This document shows, piece by piece, positions 1-8,879 of a DNA stretch of 64,000 nt (positions within the stretch are counted from its first letter, which is position 1; each line of letters begins with the position of its first letter). The position numbers and the translations under genes are program-made. Below the pieces are notes generated by a model. The model did no database searches. It was given only the letters and a program-made list of their open reading frames with translations, and was not told the DNA's origin. This stretch comes from JAFGGG01 sp964634205 (GTDB taxonomy: Bacteria > Spirochaetota > Spirochaetia > SZUA-6 > RPPD01). The stretch covers positions 29,276-93,275 of the forward strand of contig CAZWKE010000009.1 in assembly GCA_964634205.1 (NCBI GenBank), written 5' to 3'.

Positions 1-1222
1 TGCCGTGTTCACCGGCGCGGGCCGCCTCAATGGCCGCGTTCAAGGCCAGGAGGTTGGTTTGCCCCGCGATCTCTTCAATAATAGATATTTTATCGGCAAT
101 TTCCTTCATGGCTTCAACGGTCTTGGACACCGCATCGCCTCCTTTTGCCGCGTCTTCCGCGGCCTTCAGGGCGATCTTTTCCGTTTGCATGGCATTGTCC
201 GCGTTCTGCCTGATGTTGGCACCCATTTCCTCAATCGAAGACGAAACCTCTTCGGCCGAGGCCGCCTGCTCGGTGGCCCCCTGCGACAGCTGTTGTGCCG
301 TGGAGCTCATCTCCTGGCTGCCGGAAGAAACATTGTCCGACGCGCTGATCACATTGGTAACAATAGAGGTCAGGTTGCCGATCATGTTTTTTATGGCGGC
401 GAACACACCGGTATCCGTTTTTCGCTGGTTTTCCAGTTTCATGCTCAAATCACCTTCGGAAACCTGTTTTGCCAGGCGTTCAATATACCAGGGTTCTCCG
501 CCAAGCTGGTTCATCAGGCTTCTGGTAATAAAAATCCCCAGGGTAAGGCCGATAAACAGGGCACACACACTGATGATAATCATCCCCATCAGCGCTGCCT
601 GTTCGTTCTGATCGGCCGCAAGCATTGAACCCTCGGTAAATTTTTCCACATTCGTTAAAAAGCCCTCAATCTCGGTGTCCAACTGGTTGTTCTGCTCATC
701 AATCTTCGCGGCCAGTTTTTCCGCCTCGTCAATCTGGCCTTTGTTGATAAAGCCGAATGCATTGCTCACGTATTCGTCAAAATCAGAATGTTGTTTTTCG
801 ATTTTCTTGAGTTGATCAAGCACCTGCTGGTATTCTTCCCTGATGGATTGATCCTTCACTTTATCATAGGTGGCCTGGGCCAGCTCCCGAGCCTTTTTCA
901 GGTTTTCATCCACCATGCCCATATATTTCTTAAAGTTGTCCTCGGCCTTGTTTATCTCCAGACTGTGGTCAGTCTCGGTTGAAGTGACCCCGGCAAAACG
1001 AAAGGCCTGCTCCAGGGAGATCGCCTGTTCCAGTTTATAGCTGTCAACCGAGGTAATGTAATTTGTAAGGGGAATATCCTCTTTCGCGATCTGCTGCATC
1101 TCATCGCCGATCCCCACCATCATTATTATACCGAATATACTGGCGATGGCCAGCAGGGCGATAATAATGACAATCGTTCCCAGTATTTTTGTGCCTATTT
1201 TCATATTTTTTATGCCTGCCAT
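1..1222 (-). CDS. Methyl-accepting chemotaxis protein (3' end outside window)
   Basis: This is a membrane chemoreceptor that would pass ligand signals to CheA/CheW. The start is an ATG at 1220-1222 behind the ribosome site AAGGAGAG. The 407 visible codons show a first membrane helix at residues 10-35, a periplasmic four-helix-type sensor region, a second membrane helix near 208-232, a HAMP linker, and the start of the coiled-coil signalling domain. The last visible residues are the conserved tip (AGQTNLLALNAAIEAARAGE), so the protein is cut just at the hairpin and the C-terminal third lies outside the window. The receptor class is certain; the ligand is not predictable. Confidence 0.95.
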   Translation of the reverse strand, partial: MAGIKNMKIGTKILGTIVIIIALLAIASIFGIIMMVGIGDEMQQIAKEDIPLTNYITSVDSYKLEQAISLEQAFRFAGVTSTETDHSLEINKAEDNFKKYMGMVDENLKKARELAQATYDKVKDQSIREEYQQVLDQLKKIEKQHSDFDEYVSNAFGFINKGQIDEAEKLAAKIDEQNNQLDTEIEGFLTNVEKFTEGSMLAADQNEQAALMGMIIISVCALFIGLTLGIFITRSLMNQLGGEPWYIERLAKQVSEGDLSMKLENQRKTDTGVFAAIKNMIGNLTSIVTNVISASDNVSSGSQEMSSTAQQLSQGATEQAASAEEVSSSIEEMGANIRQNADNAMQTEKIALKAAEDAAKGGDAVSKTVEAMKEIADKISIIEEIAGQTNLLALNAAIEAARAGEHG

Positions 1223-1420
1223 TTATGCTCTCCTTCGAAAAATTATTTTTCATTCGTCACGGACGGAATAAACCGCCGGGCCTACATTTAGTACATTACA
1301 CCTCCCTTCCAATGTAATTTTGCCCATTTCTTCTAATTTCTCTATTTCCTCCTAGAAGCATATAATCCGGCATGCTGTTTACAATCATGAGAAATGTTAA
1401 CTTACGGAGAGATTATTATT

Positions 1421-1446
1421 AAAAAGCCATAGTAAAATATACTATG
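1421..1446 (-). terminator. Rho-independent terminator after the response regulator
   Basis: Read on the minus strand, CATAGTA and TACTATG form a 7-bp stem with a 5-nt loop, followed within two bases by five T. It overlaps the stop codon of the response regulator gene. The stem is AT-rich, so termination may be weak. Confidence 0.55.
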
Positions 1447-2116
1447 AATCGAAATTCATAAAATAATTTATGGCAAACTTAATCAGCTCATTACTGCTTT
1501 TTAATCCCAGCTTTTTTTTAATATGGGCATAGTGGGTATCGATGGTGTTCGCACTGGTATGGAGTTTTTCGGCAATGGTATTGCGCTTATAACCCTCGGC
1601 AATCAATTGAAAAACCTCCAGCTCCCGGTCGCTCAGACTCTGCAGGGGGGTCTGGTTCCCTTTTTTATTATAAAACAATTTTTCCAGGATCGAGTTCCTT
1701 ATGCCGTCACCCAAATAGATATTCCCGGCCAGTACGCTTCTGATGGCGGTCAACACCTTGTCCGCGGCCTCGGATTTCATTATGTACCCGCGGGCCCCGG
1801 CATGGATGGACCGCTCCGCGTACAGCGATTCATCATGCATGGAAATTACCAGGATGAATATCCCGGGATAACGTACTTTAATGCTTTTAATCAGTTCCAG
1901 TCCGTTTCCCCGGCTGAGGGAAATATCAACGATCACCAGATCCGGTTTTGCCGCCTCCATTTGCGCTAATGCCCGGTACGCGTCTTCGGCGTCGCCGCAA
2001 ATGGCTATATCATCCTGTTTGGAAATCAATTTTTGTAAGCCCTCGCGAATTATCGGATGATCATCAACCACAAAAATATTCTTTTTCATTTCGTTCGTTG
2101 AGCTTTTCCGTTCCAA
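1442..2116 (-). CDS. NarL/FixJ-type response regulator
   Basis: This is a DNA-binding response regulator, most likely the partner of the kinase just upstream. The receiver domain spans residues 10-130 with the acidic pair in FVVDDHP, phosphoacceptor Asp64 in LVIVDIS and the conserved Lys in YIMKSE. A LuxR-type helix-turn-helix follows (LSDRELEVFQLIAEG, TIDTHYAHIKKKLGL). I chose the TTG start at 2114-2116 because GGGAGG lies 7-8 nt upstream; an in-frame ATG at 2149 would extend the protein by 11 residues and cover that ribosome site. The gene begins 35 bp after the kinase stop, so the two form an operon. Target genes are unknown. Confidence 0.9.
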   Translation of the reverse strand: MERKSSTNEMKKNIFVVDDHPIIREGLQKLISKQDDIAICGDAEDAYRALAQMEAAKPDLVIVDISLSRGNGLELIKSIKVRYPGIFILVISMHDESLYAERSIHAGARGYIMKSEAADKVLTAIRSVLAGNIYLGDGIRNSILEKLFYNKKGNQTPLQSLSDRELEVFQLIAEGYKRNTIAEKLHTSANTIDTHYAHIKKKLGLKSSNELIKFAINYFMNFDS

Positions 2117-2151
2117 AATAACACCTCCCTTCATCTGTGTACACTCCAAAC

Positions 2152-4062
2152 CTAATCAGCTACTATGCATAAAAGCTTCAGCCCTCCCCCATAATTCTGC
2201 AAAAATTCAAGTGAAGCGTTTATGGTATTGGCCCGGTACTGCATAATCCGCATACCAAGCCCTTTTTTACGGTATAAGTGCTGCAGGTCTCCCGTACCGT
2301 TATCAATAACGGCAAAGACAATACTTTTTTCCTTACGTAAAATCGAAATCTTAATCTCGGTGGCCTTACCGTGTTTTACGGCATTATGGATTGCCTCCTG
2401 GATAATCCGGTAAAGCTGGATCGCGGTAATTTTATCCCTGATGACAATGCGTCCCTCGCATATCAGCTCACATTTAATATTGAAAAGATTTTCCATATTT
2501 GCAATCAACTCCTTTATGCCGGAGATAAACGATCCGGGGTCAAGTTCAAAGTACAGCAGCCCCCTGGCCAATATCCTGGTTTGTTCAATAGCCCGGTTGA
2601 TCAAACCGGTGATATGCGCCGCCTCCCGCCATTCCGGCAGCTGTAGTTCCTGCAGCCGGTGCTCCATCACCTTGTTTTTAAAGGCAATTCCGGTTAAGAG
2701 CTGCCCCAGGCTGTCGTGCAGGGTCTGGCCCAACCGCTCCTGTTCTTTTCTGCTCAGCCGGAGCATTTCCAGCTCCAGTTCCCGCTGGCCGGTAATGTCC
2801 TCCACCCCCGCGATGGCACCTTCGTACTCGCCCCTTCTGTTCATATAGGGTGAAATAATCATTTTGACGTATATTTTGGAGCCGTCCTTTTTACGAAATT
2901 TAAATATCTGCTCCTGTTTTACATCCGTCGGAAACTGGGCAAAGACCGTTTCCCACCTCCGCTGCTGCTCTTTCTCCATAAAGGAAACCATGCGCCGCCC
3001 GAGGATTTCATCGACACCATAGCCCAGAATGGCGGCCAATCGAGGATTCACATACGTGGTTACCGCGCCTTTATCGATAGCCCAGATCCCTTCATGCAGA
3101 CTCTCCAACAGACTGTGAAATTTCTCTTCATTCTGCTGCAAGCGCGTGATAAAGCCCTGCTGTTCCTGCTCCAGATCAAGTTTATTGAAAGCAAAGGCCA
3201 GGTCGGACGCCAGGCGTTTTAACAACTCTCTCTCCTCACCCTCGATGATACTCTTACCGTTCACGGTTATTTTAAGCACACCGTACACCATACGCCGAAA
3301 CTGCAGGCGGATACTCATACTCCATGTTCCGTGATAGGTATTCTGTAAAAAACAACTCCCGCATTGGATCGAGGGCTTTTGTACCAAAAGCACATCCGGA
3401 TTTTTCAGGGTCTTCCGGTAACAGGCAGGCAGAGTATTCTTCTTAATCATCCGCTCTCTCTTGGCCTTCAATTTTTCCGTACCGGCCGAGATACTGGTAC
3501 GAATATTCCTGTTGCCGTCAAGCAGCACGATATTCACATAATCATAGCCCCTGATCTTCACCAGATCCCTGCAGCAGGCTTTCATCAGCTGTTCCTTGTT
3601 TTTTTTCAACGCAATCAGGTGATTAATGCGGCGGATGGCACAAAGAAAATTGTTTATGCGGACAAGCTTTTTTTCAATTGTATTTTTAAGGATGCTGTTT
3701 TCGATCACATAACGTAACTCCCCGTCCTCGAAGGGTTTGGTGAGATAAACCGACGAATCTGAATTTACCACCGTATCCCTCCTGCGTTTTTCATCTTTGT
3801 CTACCAGATAGACAACCGGAACTGCCGGTTTGCCTTTTTTAACGCTCGTATTGAAAATGGTTTTTATTTTATTCTTCAGCTTTTTATTGATTAATATCAA
3901 ATCGGGTAATTTGTCATTCCGTATTTTAAGGATTTTCAGGGGATTGCCGTCGCCCAAAATTACGCGGGGAACCGAATAGCCGAAGCTTTCCATCTTCTTT
4001 TTCAGTTCAAGCGCGGCCTTTTTATCATCTTCTATAATCAACAGTTTTGAATTGTCATGCAT
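2152..4062 (-). CDS. Pseudo-receiver / GAF-like / PAS sensor histidine kinase (NarX-like)
   Basis: A 636-residue soluble sensor kinase. Domains in order are a receiver-like domain (5-125), a GAF-like region (about 145-300), a PAS domain (315-425), a HisKA_3 dimerisation helix with His449 in QTLHDSLGQ, and an HATPase of the NarX/DegS type (540-636; N560 in the N box, GLGMRIMQYRA). The receiver keeps the acidic pocket (E11-D12-D13) and Lys109 of LTKPF, but the phosphoacceptor position is Asn59 (PDLILINKK), so it probably cannot be phosphorylated. No membrane segment is visible, so it senses a cytoplasmic signal. It would phosphorylate the NarL-type regulator encoded directly downstream. Confidence 0.93.
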   Translation of the reverse strand: MHDNSKLLIIEDDKKAALELKKKMESFGYSVPRVILGDGNPLKILKIRNDKLPDLILINKKLKNKIKTIFNTSVKKGKPAVPVVYLVDKDEKRRRDTVVNSDSSVYLTKPFEDGELRYVIENSILKNTIEKKLVRINNFLCAIRRINHLIALKKNKEQLMKACCRDLVKIRGYDYVNIVLLDGNRNIRTSISAGTEKLKAKRERMIKKNTLPACYRKTLKNPDVLLVQKPSIQCGSCFLQNTYHGTWSMSIRLQFRRMVYGVLKITVNGKSIIEGEERELLKRLASDLAFAFNKLDLEQEQQGFITRLQQNEEKFHSLLESLHEGIWAIDKGAVTTYVNPRLAAILGYGVDEILGRRMVSFMEKEQQRRWETVFAQFPTDVKQEQIFKFRKKDGSKIYVKMIISPYMNRRGEYEGAIAGVEDITGQRELELEMLRLSRKEQERLGQTLHDSLGQLLTGIAFKNKVMEHRLQELQLPEWREAAHITGLINRAIEQTRILARGLLYFELDPGSFISGIKELIANMENLFNIKCELICEGRIVIRDKITAIQLYRIIQEAIHNAVKHGKATEIKISILRKEKSIVFAVIDNGTGDLQHLYRKKGLGMRIMQYRANTINASLEFLQNYGGGLKLLCIVAD

Positions 4063-4142
4063 ATATTATCCGGCATCAATAATTCCTCTATATATATAAA
4101 TTTAGATAATACTGCATGAGATTGCAAATACTTTTAACGGAT

Positions 4143-4385
4143 TTACTCTACATACGCGGTCAGTTCATTAATGTTTACCAGTTCAAGAAAGTGCTCGCGG
4201 ATCTCCTGCCCGGTGGGGGTTTTTACGTTAATTCTAAAAACGCGATACACAATCATTCTTACGGTCGGCAGGGGAAGCGGAAGCGGAAAACCGTTCAGGT
4301 CTACCAGTTGGTTTATGGTCAGGCTGTGTTCGATTTCCTGGACGTCACCGTCGGGAAAGACAATGTAATTGGATTTCATGAACAT
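4143..4385 (-). CDS. Small hypothetical protein downstream of the WD40 gene
   Basis: An 80-residue reading frame starting MFMKSNYIVFPDG and ending INELTAYVE. It has balanced charge, a proline-leucine run (PLPLPLPT) and no signal peptide or membrane helix. It lies 88 bp downstream of the WD40 gene on the same strand and may be co-transcribed. A longer in-frame start would overlap the WD40 coding region, and its extra residues look non-coding, so the shorter start is preferred. The ribosome site is poor (GGGGGGTG). I do not recognise the family. Confidence 0.5.
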   Translation of the reverse strand: MFMKSNYIVFPDGDVQEIEHSLTINQLVDLNGFPLPLPLPTVRMIVYRVFRINVKTPTGQEIREHFLELVNINELTAYVE

Positions 4386-4473
4386 GGAACAGCACCCCCC
4401 GCAAGGTACTATATCATTTTCGGCTGATAAATCGCAAGACCGCAACGAACCGGGAAATCCGCAGCCACGCAGG

Positions 4474-7377
4474 CTACCGGGAGAGTGCTTTTTTAATGAG
4501 ATCAGGCCGGTAGTATTTTGTTCGGTATTTATCAACCGCAAAGACTTTGTTACCTACCCGCACATTCAAATAGGGGATTTTGACGGAAGATGCCATATAA
4601 TATCCTTCCGGGGTCAGAACCGCCCAGGAGTCATCCATAAAACCGTAAAACGTCAGCACCTCTTTCTCCGGCAGAATGTCCCACAGTTTAAGGGTGTGGT
4701 CCGCACCGGCGGAGAGAACCGACTTCCCGTCGGGAGAAAATGCAACATGGGTAATATAGTCACTGTGCCCCGTAATGGTTTTAAGCTTACCGGCCGTGGT
4801 CAGGTCCCAAACCGTAATAGTACGATCCGTACAGGAAACCATATAACGGTCGTCCGCAGAAAGATCGACCGAGTTTATTATTCCCCGGTAGGGGTAAAAC
4901 CCCCCGATTTCCCCGCCGCTTTGCAGGTTCCAAACCCTTATACTTCCATCATAACTCGAAGAAAGCAGATGCCTGCCGTCCGCGAAAAACTTTACCGACG
5001 AAACCAGGTCCCTGTGCCCCTGCAGGGTTTGCAGGAGTTTTCCGTCCGGTAAAGACCAGAGCCTGACGGTCTTGTCCCAGCTTCCCGAAACCGCGAGCCT
5101 GCCGTCCGCGGAAATGTCCACACAAATCACCGGGTCCGTATGGCCCTCCATGGAAGCAACCAGCTTCCCCGTGCGCAGGTCCCACAGCCTAAGGCTTTTG
5201 TCCCAGCCGCCGGAAAGGGCAAAGCGGCCGTCGGGGGAAAACCTGACACATGAAACCACGTTTTCATGTCCGCGGAAGGTATGCAGCACCTTGCCGGTGG
5301 CAAGCTCCCACAGTTTTACCGTCTTGTCGTAACTCCCCGACAGGGCATACTTTCCGTCAGGCGATATAGCAACGGCGGTCACATACGCGGAATGACCGCG
5401 AAAGGTACGCAGGAGCTCACCGCTTTTGCGGTCCCACAGTCTCAGTGTATTATCTTTACCCGCGGAGAGCAGATAGCGGCCGTCGGGGGAAAATACCGCG
5501 TCGGTAACCGTGTCGGTATGGCCGGAGAAGATTTTCAATGCCTTTTCTTCGGTCAGACGCCATACCTTGATGCCCGTATCCGCACTTGCCGAATAGACCC
5601 GCTTTCCGGACGGACCGAAGATGACGGCGGTCACGGTATTGGTATGTCCCTGGTACGTGCGCAGCTCTCTTCCCGTGGCGGCCTCCCAGAGTTTCACCGT
5701 GTGATCTCCCCCGCCGGACAGGATCATTGTGCCGTCCGGGGAAAAGGCAACGGAGGAAACGTAATAGGTATGTCCATGCATCGTCCGCACCAATGCAGCG
5801 GTGGCGATATTCCACAATTTTATGGTATTGTCCCAACTACCGGAAAGCGCGTACTTCCCGTCGGGAGAAAAGGTCACCGCGTTCACCCAGTCCAAATGCC
5901 CCCGAAACTGTTTCAGTTCTTTACCGGCGGCTATATCCCACAGGCGAACGGTTTTGTCCAGGCTTCCCGAAAGCAGGTACTTCCCGTCCGGGGAGACAGC
6001 GAGTGAGCTGACGTACCCCGTATGCCCGGTGAATGTCGTGATGACCTTTCCCGTCTTCACGTCCCACAGTTTCAGAGTATTGTCATAACTGCCGGAAAGC
6101 AGACGTTCTCCGCCGGGCAAAAAGGCCGCACAGGAAATCACATTCGTATGACCGTCCAACTCTTGCAGTATTTTTCCATTGCGGGCATCCAGAAGCCTGG
6201 GCGATGTACTGTCGCCGCCGACCAGCAGTTTGGTCCCGTCCGGCGAAACCGCCAGGGCGCGAATGTAATCCCAGCCGAGCTTTATATTCCGCAGCAGTGT
6301 ACCCGCCGTCGTGTCCCACACCCGGACTACCCCGCCCACACCGGCCGCATATAGTTTTTGGCCGTCCGGCGAACAGGCCAGTACCTTTACCTCATTTGAA
6401 TACCCCCTGAAACTTCTTACCGGTTTGTGCGTGTGCGTATCCCAAAGTATGGCGCGAAGGTCCTGTGCCGCGGAAAGGATAAAACGACCGTCGGGCGAAA
6501 AGGCCACGGAAGTGATCTTGCCGTCATGTCCCTGCAGGGTGGCAAGCACTTTTCCACTTGCGGTATCCCAGAGCTTTACTTTTTTATCCCAGTCTCCGGA
6601 GACTATATACCTGCCGTCCGCCGAAAAGGCGGCGCAGGAAATAACATTCAGATGCCCGTGATAACTCCTTATCATTTTTCCGCTGTTGACATCCCAAAGC
6701 CTGATCACCTCATCCCACCCCGCGGAAAGGGCGCAGCGGCCGTCGGGGGAAAAGGCCACCGTATTCACCGTATAGTCGTGCCCCCGGAACACCCGCACCT
6801 GCTCCCCGCTTTGCAGGTTCCACAGCCGGACGGTGTTGTCCCAACCGCCGGAAAGCGCATACCTGCCGTCGGGAGAAACGGCTACACAGGTTACATCCCC
6901 CTTGTGCCCCTTGAATATCTTAAGCTGCGTACCCGAGGCCGTGTCCCACAGCCTGACCGTATCATCACCACCACCCGAAACCGCGTACCGCCCGTCAGGT
7001 GAGAAGGCAACCGCCTGCACCAAATCCCCATGCCCGGCAAACGTACGCAGCTCAAGACCAGTGTTGATGTCCCACAGCTTCAGGGTATTGTCCCAACTGC
7101 CGGAAAGCGCGTACCGGCCGTCCGCGGAATAGGCCGTGGATCGGACCATCTCCCTGTGCCCGCGGAGCGTCCTGATCTCCCGTCCCGAGGCCGTATCCCA
7201 CAGTTTCAGGGTTTTGTCGCGGCTTCCCGTCAGCACATATTTCCCGTCCGGCGAAAATACGGCCGAAAAGATAAAATCGGAATGCCCGAGCTGCACAAAC
7301 ACTTCAGGCGTCTGCCCGGCAAAAAGAAACGCGGGGAGTAAAATAATGAATAGAATAATGATCTTCGCCTTTTTCAT
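4474..7377 (-). CDS. Secreted 21-repeat WD40 protein (three seven-bladed propellers)
   Basis: About 967 residues: a signal peptide ending near FLFAG, then 21 consecutive WD40 repeats, then a 55-residue tail. Every repeat is 42 residues except one of 41 near the C-terminus. Most carry the GH...SPDG(K/R)Y...LSGS.D.T(L/V)(K/R)LWD signature. Twenty-one is three times seven, suggesting three complete propellers. The tail (WAVLTPEGYYMAS ... YYRPDLIKKAL) resembles the segment that follows WD40 domains in bacterial WD40-caspase proteins, but no caspase domain is present. It is probably a periplasmic scaffold for protein binding; the partner is unknown. The start could also be the TTG at 7383, which sits closer to the upstream GGGTGA. 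Confidence 0.93.
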   Translation of the reverse strand: MKKAKIIILFIILLPAFLFAGQTPEVFVQLGHSDFIFSAVFSPDGKYVLTGSRDKTLKLWDTASGREIRTLRGHREMVRSTAYSADGRYALSGSWDNTLKLWDINTGLELRTFAGHGDLVQAVAFSPDGRYAVSGGGDDTVRLWDTASGTQLKIFKGHKGDVTCVAVSPDGRYALSGGWDNTVRLWNLQSGEQVRVFRGHDYTVNTVAFSPDGRCALSAGWDEVIRLWDVNSGKMIRSYHGHLNVISCAAFSADGRYIVSGDWDKKVKLWDTASGKVLATLQGHDGKITSVAFSPDGRFILSAAQDLRAILWDTHTHKPVRSFRGYSNEVKVLACSPDGQKLYAAGVGGVVRVWDTTAGTLLRNIKLGWDYIRALAVSPDGTKLLVGGDSTSPRLLDARNGKILQELDGHTNVISCAAFLPGGERLLSGSYDNTLKLWDVKTGKVITTFTGHTGYVSSLAVSPDGKYLLSGSLDKTVRLWDIAAGKELKQFRGHLDWVNAVTFSPDGKYALSGSWDNTIKLWNIATAALVRTMHGHTYYVSSVAFSPDGTMILSGGGDHTVKLWEAATGRELRTYQGHTNTVTAVIFGPSGKRVYSASADTGIKVWRLTEEKALKIFSGHTDTVTDAVFSPDGRYLLSAGKDNTLRLWDRKSGELLRTFRGHSAYVTAVAISPDGKYALSGSYDKTVKLWELATGKVLHTFRGHENVVSCVRFSPDGRFALSGGWDKSLRLWDLRTGKLVASMEGHTDPVICVDISADGRLAVSGSWDKTVRLWSLPDGKLLQTLQGHRDLVSSVKFFADGRHLLSSSYDGSIRVWNLQSGGEIGGFYPYRGIINSVDLSADDRYMVSCTDRTITVWDLTTAGKLKTITGHSDYITHVAFSPDGKSVLSAGADHTLKLWDILPEKEVLTFYGFMDDSWAVLTPEGYYMASSVKIPYLNVRVGNKVFAVDKYRTKYYRPDLIKKALSR
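4642..7284 (-). repeat. Tandem 126-bp repeats encoding 21 WD40 blades
   Basis: The coding sequence is built of 21 direct units of 126 bp (one of 123 bp). Identity between neighbours is moderate at DNA level, best over the segment encoding SPDGRYALSGSWDNT. The regular unit length with divergent sequence suggests old internal duplications kept by selection on blade length rather than a recent expansion. Confidence 0.9.
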
Positions 7378-7591
7378 AACCAAGCTTTCACCCTATTATT
7401 GTAGCGCAAATATACGTAAAATGTGAATAATCCTATTGTATTATTATTCATAAAACTGGGTTATCGGTATTGAAAATTGGATCGACGAATCAGATAAAAT
7501 CAGAAAAGCCTATTATACAAATGACTTTGTTGCCGGATTAGGACAGGCGGAAAACACGGAGATACCGTGATAATGTACATAGATATTTCAT

Positions 7592-8458
7592 TTACAGCCT
7601 GCAGTTTTTGATTTCCGTCTCAATAATGGCCGTGGCACCGATCTTTTCCAGCCGGTCCAGAACCGAGACCATGTTCTTCTTTTCCACCATCACCTTGACA
7701 GCGTACCAGTTCTCCTCTTCCAGCCTGGATAGGGTGGGGCTTTCGTATCCGGGGGTAATCTGTTCCGCCTCTTTCAGTCTGTCCCCGGAAATATTGTATT
7801 CTAAAAGACTGTACCGTTGCGCGATCAGTATGCCCTCCAACCGCCGTTTGATCTGCTGCACCAGAGGGGCATTCACTATCTGCGGCCGGGAGATGAGAAC
7901 CGTCTGATAACTGCCGATGGTGTCGATCACCTTCAGATGGTTGGCTTTCAGACTGTCGCCGGTTTCCACAATGTCCACGATGGCGTCGGCCATATCCAGG
8001 GATATCATGATTTCAACGCTGCCGTTCATCTCGATGCATTTGACATCGATCCCCTTGTCCGCGAAGAACTTCCGGGTGATATGCGGAAAGCTGGTGGCTA
8101 TGTTTTTGTTTTTAAAAGGGGTCAGGTCCCCTTCCTTGAAATTTTCGTGGGCAGCCACGCAGAGACGGCAGTTACCGAATCCCAGATTCAGCACCTCTTT
8201 GATTTCAGCTCCCCGTTCCAGAACCAGATCCTGCCCGGTAATGCCCATATCCACCGCTCCTGAATCCACCAGAACCGGAATATCGTCGGCCCGCAGGAAC
8301 ACAAAAATAATATCGGCTGTCGTACAGGAGGCATAAAGCGCCCGATCCCGCAGGCGAAAGCGGTAACCCGCTTTCTGCATCAGACCGACGGCCGGCTGCC
8401 GGAGACGGCCTTTGTTCGGCAAAGCTATTTTCAGTTTCTTTTCAGGCAAATTCATCAT
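7592..8458 (-). CDS. hisG: ATP phosphoribosyltransferase, long form
   Basis: First enzyme of histidine biosynthesis, condensing ATP and PRPP to phosphoribosyl-ATP. The 288-residue length matches the long HisG form: two lobes of a periplasmic-binding-like fold (residues 1-215) plus a C-terminal regulatory domain (about 220-288, ending WYAVKVMVEKKN...AIIETEI). Diagnostic stretches include KIALPNKGRLRQP, VDMGITGQDLVLERG and ADAIVDIVETGDSLKAN. The long form is histidine-inhibited and needs no HisZ subunit. Its ATG directly follows the hisE stop codon, so translation is coupled. The rest of the his pathway is not in the window. Confidence 0.96.
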   Translation of the reverse strand: MMNLPEKKLKIALPNKGRLRQPAVGLMQKAGYRFRLRDRALYASCTTADIIFVFLRADDIPVLVDSGAVDMGITGQDLVLERGAEIKEVLNLGFGNCRLCVAAHENFKEGDLTPFKNKNIATSFPHITRKFFADKGIDVKCIEMNGSVEIMISLDMADAIVDIVETGDSLKANHLKVIDTIGSYQTVLISRPQIVNAPLVQQIKRRLEGILIAQRYSLLEYNISGDRLKEAEQITPGYESPTLSRLEEENWYAVKVMVEKKNMVSVLDRLEKIGATAIIETEIKNCRL

Positions 8459-8791
8459 TCAATCCTGCTTATTCCGGTTCTTTTTCTCTTCGATACCGCT
8501 GCTCCCGAACCGCCGGGCCAGTTCCTTTTCTATCTCATTCAAGGAGATATCCTTGTGTCCGCACAGTACGAATGTATGAAACAGCAGATCACAGATTTCG
8601 TATACCAGATGGTCCCTGTCATCTTCCAGAGCCGCTTCGCAGACCTCCGCAGCTTCTTCGGTTATTTTACTGTTGATCTTTCCCGTTCCCTTGTGCATCA
8701 ACCGTGAAACATAGGATGTCCCGGGATCTCCCGCGGTTTTCCTTTGGAGAATGGTTTCGAATAGAGTAGCAAATACGGCTTTTTCCGGCAT
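8459..8791 (-). CDS. hisE: Phosphoribosyl-ATP pyrophosphohydrolase
   Basis: Second step of histidine biosynthesis, hydrolysing phosphoribosyl-ATP to phosphoribosyl-AMP. At 110 residues it is a stand-alone HisE rather than a HisIE fusion. The MazG-like helical fold is shown by SYVSRLMHKGTGKINSKI and EEAAEVCEAALEDD (metal-binding acidic residues), then LVYEICDLLFHTFVLC. It is first in a two-gene hisE-hisG operon driven by a strong promoter at 8833-8861. The C-terminal end is lysine/arginine rich. Confidence 0.95.
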   Translation of the reverse strand: MPEKAVFATLFETILQRKTAGDPGTSYVSRLMHKGTGKINSKITEEAAEVCEAALEDDRDHLVYEICDLLFHTFVLCGHKDISLNEIEKELARRFGSSGIEEKKNRNKQD

Positions 8792-8832
8792 GATTGCAGA
8801 ATCCCTGATTTATCGTAAATATATTACCGGAA

Positions 8833-8861
8833 ATAATAAAGTCTTGAGCGGTAAATGTCAA
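8833..8861 (-). promoter_or_regulatory. Sigma-70 promoter of hisE-hisG
   Basis: On the minus strand TTGACA (8856-8861) and TATTAT (8833-8838) are separated by exactly 17 bp. They lie 42 bp upstream of the hisE ATG. No obvious leader-peptide histidine run or attenuator is seen in the short leader. Confidence 0.8.
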
Positions 8862-8879
8862 TGTAATAATTCCCTCAAA

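Noticed and set aside
5..982. Plus-strand open frames over the left edge
   Set aside because: They are antisense shadows of the chemoreceptor, whose minus frame shows signature motifs and a ribosome site.
4642..7284. Regularly spaced direct repeats suggesting an array
   Set aside because: The 126-bp period matches WD40 codons in one open frame; the units diverge and there are no unique spacers, so it is not a CRISPR array.
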